A stretch of 12,528 nucleotides of DNA from UBA10646 sp003456175 (GTDB taxonomy: Bacteria > Bacteroidota > Bacteroidia > Chitinophagales > Chitinophagaceae), in the NCBI GenBank assembly GCA_031976225.1, contig DALYLQ010000074.1, positions 1-12,528 of the forward strand, read 5' to 3'. Each line of letters begins with the position of its first letter. The first letter of the stretch is position 1. Both the position numbers and the translations under genes were made by a program. Positions 8,060 through 12,528 of the stretch are shown here, piece by piece. The notes beneath the pieces were generated by a model, which searched no databases, was not told the origin of the DNA, and saw only the letters and a program-made list of their open reading frames with translations.

Positions 8060-9115
8060 CTAAAATTTTATATACTTAATGTCTGATTGAGCTTTCAAAA
8101 AGTCTTCATGCTTGCCAATATCAAGCCAGTAGTTTAATATCGGAAAATGCTTTATAGATTGACTTTGTTGAATTAACACATCCATAAGATCGGTCGCATT
8201 AAAGGGTGTATTTTGGGGTATCCATTGTTGTAGCTTGCTCTTAAGCATATAGATACCAGCATTAGAGTAATAATTGTATGTGGGCTTTTCAATTAACGAT
8301 TCAATGCTACCATGCTCGTTAAGTTTCATAATACCATAAGGTATTTTAACTTTATATGGCACACTTGCAACCATCATCAACGATTCACTTATTACAAATT
8401 CATTGTAAAAATCTTCAAAATCTATGTTGGTTAGCACATCAGAGTTCATAACGAGCATGTTGTCGTTCTTAGGGCATATTTTACTCAATGCACCAATAGT
8501 ACCAAGTGGCTCATCTTCTTCTATGTAAGTTATTGAAATGCCCTTACTACTACCATCACCAAAATAGTCTTTAATAATGTGTCCCAAATATTTGATGCTG
8601 ATATAAAAATCACTTATACCGTAGCTAATCAGTCTATCGATGTTAATTTCTAGTATTGGCTTATCGCCAACTTTCAACATTGGCTTAGGAGTGTTATCCG
8701 TTAATGGGCGAAGGCGCTCACCTCTACCTCCAGCCATTAACAATGCAGAAAGCGGTAGTATTGTATTTACCCTATCAAAGTCAATAATTCTAGCAACAAA
8801 ACCATGTTCATCTATTACCGGTATTAGTTTAATCCCTTTATTCTTAAATCCTTTAATTACAGCTGGGTTAACAGCCTGAGCCTCGTTAATATATTTAAAA
8901 TTCTTATTAATATAACGATGCAATGAGTCTGAAATTTCCAATCCACTTAATAATCCTCTCCTTATATCGCCATCTGTCAATGCCCCAATCATTTTATTTA
9001 CATCATCCACTACAAAAAGTGTCCTACTTTCAAGATTGGGTATGCTATCTAACTTCTGTAATGCAGCTCTAGCATTATTTTCTATTCCTATGATATGTGG
9101 ATTACTCTTATCCAT
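8060..9115 (-). CDS. ptmE: CBS-domain nucleotidyltransferase, PtmE-type glucosamine-1-phosphate guanylyltransferase
   Basis: This 351-residue protein has two parts. Residues about 8-118 are a pair of CBS repeats; the first contains LFVVDDVNKMIGALTDGDIRRGLL (33-56). Residues 122-351 are a sugar-nucleotide transferase domain: ALLMAGGRGERLRPLTDNTPKPM (124-146) binds nucleotide and phosphate, PLGTIGAL (203-210) and MNSDVL (223-228) line the active site, and EKP (276-278) and WLDIGKHED (330-338) follow. In Campylobacter jejuni, PtmE makes GDP-GlcN from GTP and glucosamine-1-phosphate, feeding the GDP-linked legionaminate route. The same CBS-nucleotidyltransferase layout beside neuB/neuC/neuA supports that role here. 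The CBS pair may sense a nucleotide, which is unproven. Its ATG overlaps the end of the 2-epimerase gene by 8 bases, so translation is probably coupled. Confidence 0.87.
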   Translation of the reverse strand: MDKSNPHIIGIENNARAALQKLDSIPNLESRTLFVVDDVNKMIGALTDGDIRRGLLSGLEISDSLHRYINKNFKYINEAQAVNPAVIKGFKNKGIKLIPVIDEHGFVARIIDFDRVNTILPLSALLMAGGRGERLRPLTDNTPKPMLKVGDKPILEINIDRLISYGISDFYISIKYLGHIIKDYFGDGSSKGISITYIEEDEPLGTIGALSKICPKNDNMLVMNSDVLTNIDFEDFYNEFVISESLMMVASVPYKVKIPYGIMKLNEHGSIESLIEKPTYNYYSNAGIYMLKSKLQQWIPQNTPFNATDLMDVLIQQSQSIKHFPILNYWLDIGKHEDFLKAQSDIKYIKF

Positions 9116-10244
9116 GCAATAAATCAGAAATGATATCTATAATTTTTTTAGTTCCACCACCTTCGGCATAAATGTTAGTACCAACATATGTTGTATTAAC
9201 ATATTGATCTATTATGATATTGAGATTTTCGACATTAGGATGTTCTATGTGTATTACATTATCAGAAGTTAAACGCCCTTGTTGCCTATTACCTAAATTA
9301 ATCACAAACTTACCAAATGAAGCAGCTTCAATAATTCCGCTTGAACTATTACCTACTAATAGATTACAGTGCTTCAAAGCAGAAAAATAACCATTAACCC
9401 CTAAATTCTCTCTCAGATAAACATGCGTAACACCTTCTAGCGTAGCGTTAAAAACTTCACGAATAGCATTACCTTGTGTATCGGCATTGGGTAATGTGAT
9501 GAGCCACTGATAACCTTTAGCTGCAAAATTCTTAACCACTTGCGCAAACTCGGTAGCCATCTTGGTATTTACCGTAAGGTTAACCGTTTCTGGATGTAAA
9601 GTTGCTAGAATGGTTGGTTTTGTAATATCTATACCAAACTTCTCCTGAAATGCTGCCGTAGTAAGTAATGGACTATTGATTAAATTCTCAAGACTTATAG
9701 AGCCAGTGTTATAGATACGTTGTTTAACATCTAACATAATATTAAGCCTTTCTGCATAAGCAGCTGTTGCAGTAAAATGACACCAACTAGCATGAGATAT
9801 TGCATGCCTAAACACATTATCGATGGCACCAAGCGTAGTTTCTCCACCATGTAGGTGTGCAAACTTTATTCCAAATGGAACCCCTGCCATTACAGCAGCA
9901 AACATTTCATATCTATCTCCTAAACAAAATACCAGATCGTAATGCTTTTGCTGACTAGCCCAAAAGGCGGAAAAACGTATTTGTGTTAACCCCATTGCGC
10001 CAGCGATTGCCTCGGCAGAATCTCCAGCAGGCATCGTATCTATGGTATGGCTTACGGTTATATCTTGCTGTTGAATTTCCTTCAAAGTATAGCCATGCAA
10101 TTTCGATAAATGTGTTCCAAAGGCTATTATTTCTAGATTACACCAATCGGTCTTATATAAAGCTCTAATCAAGGGCAGATATATCCCAAAATCGGCTCTA
10201 GAACTTGTAAGGAGTCCTATATGTTTCAAGCTAACATTTCCCAT
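9108..10244 (-). CDS. legG: Hydrolysing nucleotide-sugar 2-epimerase, LegG/NeuC type
   Basis: This 378-residue enzyme of the UDP-GlcNAc 2-epimerase (WecB/NeuC) family should remove the nucleotide and invert C2, giving the six-carbon precursor that the synthase condenses with phosphoenolpyruvate. KHIGLLTSSRADFGIY (7-22) replaces the usual 'TGTRADYG' start. LGDRYEM (108-114), HLHGGETT (130-137), LHPET (216-220), GNSSSGIIEA (298-307) and NLGNRQQGR (316-324) are conserved family motifs for nucleotide and sugar binding. The HLHGGE and GNRQQGR forms are typical of NeuC/LegG rather than WecB. The substrate is probably the GDP-linked diamino sugar, from the ptmE neighbour. It overlaps the synthase gene by 19 bases at its start and the ptmE gene by 8 bases at its end. 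The next in-frame Met is residue 71, inside the fold, so the long overlap appears real. Confidence 0.92.
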   Translation of the reverse strand: MGNVSLKHIGLLTSSRADFGIYLPLIRALYKTDWCNLEIIAFGTHLSKLHGYTLKEIQQQDITVSHTIDTMPAGDSAEAIAGAMGLTQIRFSAFWASQQKHYDLVFCLGDRYEMFAAVMAGVPFGIKFAHLHGGETTLGAIDNVFRHAISHASWCHFTATAAYAERLNIMLDVKQRIYNTGSISLENLINSPLLTTAAFQEKFGIDITKPTILATLHPETVNLTVNTKMATEFAQVVKNFAAKGYQWLITLPNADTQGNAIREVFNATLEGVTHVYLRENLGVNGYFSALKHCNLLVGNSSSGIIEAASFGKFVINLGNRQQGRLTSDNVIHIEHPNVENLNIIIDQYVNTTYVGTNIYAEGGGTKKIIDIISDLLHG

Positions 10245-11254
10245 GTGAGGGGAGTTCCTGCAGATAAATTAATTTGTAATTTTTTGCCCAACACCTCACT
10301 TAATTCCATAGGTGAGATACCCGTTCCCGGGCGTAACATTACTAGATGTGTTTCGTGAATAATGGTACCTTGCGGTAAATCAGTTGCCGTACAAACACTT
10401 TTTCTAGCTACTAATTTATTTTTCAGTTCTACTTCACTAGGCTGCTTTAAACTACTTCCTAAAGCTTTTTCAACAGCTCTAATACCCTCCACCATAGCCT
10501 TTAGTTCATGAGGCTCAAGTGAAGCTTTATGGTCTGGGCCTGGTAAATTTTTATTGAGGGTAAAGTGCTTTTCTATAACAGTAGCACCAAGCGCAACCGC
10601 AGCTATTGGAATTGCTATGCCCTCAGTATGATCGCTATAACCATAACGCATGTTGAAATAACTTCCCATTGCTTTCATTGCATTTAAATGTACGTCTTGC
10701 AACGGCGCTGGATATTCTGTTGTACAATGAAGAATGGTAATTTTATCTCTACGAGCACCTGCATTTTCTAATGCTACTATTGCAGCTTCTACTTCTTCGG
10801 TTGTGCACATGCCTGTGCTTACAATTAATGTATCAAAGTTAGCTGCCATTACTTGTAAGTAAGGCAAGTTCGTTATTTCGCCACTTGGCACCTTACCAAG
10901 CGTGATGCCCATACTTTTTAAGAAATGTACACTTTCAATATCAAATGCAGTGCTCCAAAATTGAATACCTTTTTGTTTGCAATAAGCGGCTAATTGATAA
11001 TGTTGTTCCTCTGTAAGCTCAAGTTGTTTCAACATATCGTACTGGCTACTATTATGATTACCAGTATTAGCAATTTGATAATCAGCTTTTTTAGCTTGCT
11101 TATTTACAAGCAACTCTGTTTTAAACGTTTGAAACTTAACAATATCAACACCTGCATCAACAGCAGCATCTATCAATTGATACGCTAGTTGCATATCACC
11201 ATTGTGATTTACCCCAGCTTCAGCTATAATAAGTACACTATTTCTGTCTATCAT
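10226..11254 (-). CDS. legI: Nonulosonic acid synthase, LegI/NeuB type
   Basis: This 342-residue PEP-dependent synthase condenses phosphoenolpyruvate with a six-carbon amino sugar to form the nine-carbon acid. The TIM barrel covers about 1-270: IIAEAGVNHNGD (9-20), VKFQTFK (39-45), GKVPSGEITNLPYL (120-133), YGYSDHTEG (204-212) and EKHFTLNKNLPGPDHKASLEP (228-248). H209 and H230 have the same 21-residue spacing as the manganese-binding His215/His236 of meningococcal NeuB. The C-terminal SAF (antifreeze-like) domain, about 281-342, includes LRPGTGISP (307-315). The 'SGEITN' form is common in legionaminate synthases, so LegI is preferred to NeuB or PseI; pathway context decides more than motifs. 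The start overlaps the aminotransferase stop as ATGA (4 bases), a standard coupling arrangement. Confidence 0.94.
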   Translation of the reverse strand: MIDRNSVLIIAEAGVNHNGDMQLAYQLIDAAVDAGVDIVKFQTFKTELLVNKQAKKADYQIANTGNHNSSQYDMLKQLELTEEQHYQLAAYCKQKGIQFWSTAFDIESVHFLKSMGITLGKVPSGEITNLPYLQVMAANFDTLIVSTGMCTTEEVEAAIVALENAGARRDKITILHCTTEYPAPLQDVHLNAMKAMGSYFNMRYGYSDHTEGIAIPIAAVALGATVIEKHFTLNKNLPGPDHKASLEPHELKAMVEGIRAVEKALGSSLKQPSEVELKNKLVARKSVCTATDLPQGTIIHETHLVMLRPGTGISPMELSEVLGKKLQINLSAGTPLTWEMLA

Positions 11255-12405
11255 GGCCTATAACTACTTGGAATGTTTACTACACGCTTGCTCAAGTAGG
11301 TTGCATTTTCAACATTTACCGTAAGGCAATTTTTATACATAGGCAATTCGTTCATGAGTTGCCAAATAGGACGTGTCATTACCTTTTGCTCATTTGACTT
11401 TTGTAAAAAAGACTGTTGTTCCGCAGGGGCATTGAACACAAGCGTATTAAGCCAATAATTGGGTACTGTATTTTCAATACCGGTAACAAAACTTACATCA
11501 GTCAGTTCGTTAAAATATTTCGTGTATGTACTTGCCAAGTCTTTTTTATTGGTCAAAATTTTATCTAACTGCTCCAACTGTGCACAAGCCAATGCTGCAT
11601 TGATATTGGGCATACGATAGTTGTAAGCTACTTCATCGTGTACAAACTCATAAGCATGTGGCAATTTAGCTGTGGTGCTTAAATGCTTTGCTCGTTGCGC
11701 TATTGCATCGTCGTTTGTAATAATGGCGCCACCGCCACCACAGGTAACAGTTTTATTACCATTGAAGCTAAATGTTCCCATAATACCAAAAGTTCCGGTA
11801 TGCTTTTCTCCTACATAAGATCCTAAACTTTCAGCTGCATCCTCAACTAGAGCAATGTGGTATTTACTGCAAAGTTCCGATATCGCTTCAATACGAGCTG
11901 GGAATCCAAAGGTATGCATTGGTACGCAAGCTACGATTCGCTTACCAGTATGTGTGTTGATAGCATAGCCTTCATCATTTACAACAACGTGCTTTTCTAA
12001 AAATTCAGCAAAGGCCGCTGGAGATAAGCCCAGAGTATCTTTATCAACGTCTATAAACACAGGACTTGCTCCGGTATGTGCAATGGCATTGGCAGTAGCA
12101 ACAAAAGTTAGCGGCTGCGTTATTACTTCGGTATTATGTGTAGCACCAGCTATCTGTAATGCTAGATGTAATGCAGTGGTACCATTTACAGTTGCTATAC
12201 AATGTTTTGCACCTGTAATTGATTGCATCATAGCTTCAAACTGATGTACGTAAGCTCCAACACTTGACACAAATGTGCTTTCAATTGTATCTAAAACATA
12301 CTTTTTTTCATTCCCTCCAAAGTAAGGTGCGTGTAATGGAATAAATGCCTCTGGCACCCGAAATACAGAGCGAATAAAATTGATGATGGGCTGTGCATTA
12401 CTCAT
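11251..12405 (-). CDS. legC: PLP-dependent sugar aminotransferase, LegC type (DegT/DnrJ/EryC1)
   Basis: This 384-residue aminotransferase is predicted to add the C4 amino group to the 4-keto-6-deoxy sugar nucleotide produced by the dehydratase encoded just upstream. IPLHAPYFGGNEKKYVLDTI (22-41) and TFVSSVGAYVHQFE (44-57) match the LegC-type subgroup of the DegT/DnrJ/EryC1 family. NGTTALHLAL (74-83) and LTFVATANAI (99-108) lie in the cofactor pocket, VEDAAESLGS (187-196) provides the pyridine-nitrogen Asp189, and FSFNGNKTVTCGGGGAI (212-228) contains the Schiff-base lysine K218. The C-terminal part includes YNYRMPNINAALACAQLEQL (261-280). An extension of about 20 residues precedes IPLH. The gene starts 7 bases after the legB stop and overlaps legI by 4 bases. 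Hand-counted stretches here reach 43-47% G+C, above the left half. Confidence 0.94.
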   Translation of the reverse strand: MSNAQPIINFIRSVFRVPEAFIPLHAPYFGGNEKKYVLDTIESTFVSSVGAYVHQFEAMMQSITGAKHCIATVNGTTALHLALQIAGATHNTEVITQPLTFVATANAIAHTGASPVFIDVDKDTLGLSPAAFAEFLEKHVVVNDEGYAINTHTGKRIVACVPMHTFGFPARIEAISELCSKYHIALVEDAAESLGSYVGEKHTGTFGIMGTFSFNGNKTVTCGGGGAIITNDDAIAQRAKHLSTTAKLPHAYEFVHDEVAYNYRMPNINAALACAQLEQLDKILTNKKDLASTYTKYFNELTDVSFVTGIENTVPNYWLNTLVFNAPAEQQSFLQKSNEQKVMTRPIWQLMNELPMYKNCLTVNVENATYLSKRVVNIPSSYRP

Positions 12406-12412
12406 TCGAATA

Positions 12413-12528
12413 CTATATGTTGTATATGTCGGCTTTGTATTTTTTTAAATTATCTTCTTGCTTAAACCAAGCTATCGTTTCCTTTAAGCCGTCAGCTAAA
12501 CTGTATTGAGGCTGCCAACCTGTAAGTC
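12413..12528 (-). CDS. legB: C-terminal end of a LegB-type NAD-dependent 4,6-dehydratase, cut by the right window edge
   Basis: One minus-strand frame is open from the right edge to a TAG at 12413-12415, giving 37 residues that begin LTGWQPQYSLADGLKETIAW and end with YKADIYNI. The 'GWxPxxsLxeGLxxTIxWf' run is the classic last helix of extended short-chain dehydrogenase/epimerase sugar enzymes. The 'YKxDIYN(I/V)' tail is what I recall for LegB-type dehydratases. Only the tail is visible, so catalytic residues cannot be checked. LegB would make the 4-keto-6-deoxy intermediate used by the neighbouring aminotransferase, whose gene starts 7 bases downstream. The two other frames on this strand close quickly. 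Context makes LegB the best guess; a different epimerase/dehydratase of the same superfamily is possible. Confidence 0.75.
   Translation of the reverse strand, partial: LTGWQPQYSLADGLKETIAWFKQEDNLKKYKADIYNI

Noticed and set aside
8640..8879. Plus-strand open frame of 79 codons opposite ptmE
   Set aside because: It mirrors the conserved nucleotide-binding region of the nucleotidyltransferase; no independent coding evidence.
9983..11188. Plus-strand open frames at 9983-10168 and 10994-11188
   Set aside because: They are antisense to legG and legI, which have complete motif sets; no start context or family similarity supports them.

Overview
The window lies inside a surface-polysaccharide gene cluster, and every recognisable gene is on the minus strand, so transcription runs from the right edge to the left edge. 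There are 13 genes, two of them cut by the window edges. The longest untranslated gap is 17 bases and several genes overlap, which fits one long operon. The source is most likely a Bacteroidota bacterium. The DNA is AT-rich, almost no start codon is preceded by a convincing Shine-Dalgarno sequence (starts are preceded by A/T-rich DNA instead), and the protein sequences have the feel of that phylum. No rRNA or marker gene is present, so genus cannot be given.

Right half (about 12528 to 7371): a nucleotide-activated nonulosonic-acid pathway. In order of transcription it holds the tail of a LegB-type 4,6-dehydratase, a LegC-type PLP aminotransferase, a NeuB/LegI synthase, a NeuC/LegG hydrolysing 2-epimerase, a PtmE-type CBS-nucleotidyltransferase, and a NeuA/LegF/PtmB-type CMP-nonulosonate cytidylyltransferase. 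LegB, LegC and PtmE together point to legionaminic acid (or an epimer) made from GDP-linked intermediates, rather than ordinary sialic acid. The expected N-acetyltransferase (LegH) is not present in the window.

Middle (7365 to 5265): Wzm, an ABC-2 permease, and Wzt, an ATPase with a C-terminal carbohydrate-binding-type extension. This is the export system of ABC-transporter-dependent O-antigens, capsules and some S-layer glycans.

Left half (5247 to 1): glycan assembly enzymes. These are a KpsS/KpsC-like capsule transferase with an N-terminal four-cysteine motif, two family-2 glycosyltransferases, one GT4-like (GT-B) glycosyltransferase, and a third family-2 glycosyltransferase cut by the left edge (1..639).

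Working model (inference): the right half makes CMP-legionaminate. The left-half enzymes build a glycan on the inner face of the membrane and attach that sugar. Wzm/Wzt export the product, and the Wzt extension may recognise its end. Hand counts of selected stretches suggest the LegC-LegI-LegG block is richer in G+C than the glycosyltransferase block, as is common in mosaic polysaccharide loci. I found no RNA genes, mobile elements, CRISPR arrays, terminators or intergenic promoters.
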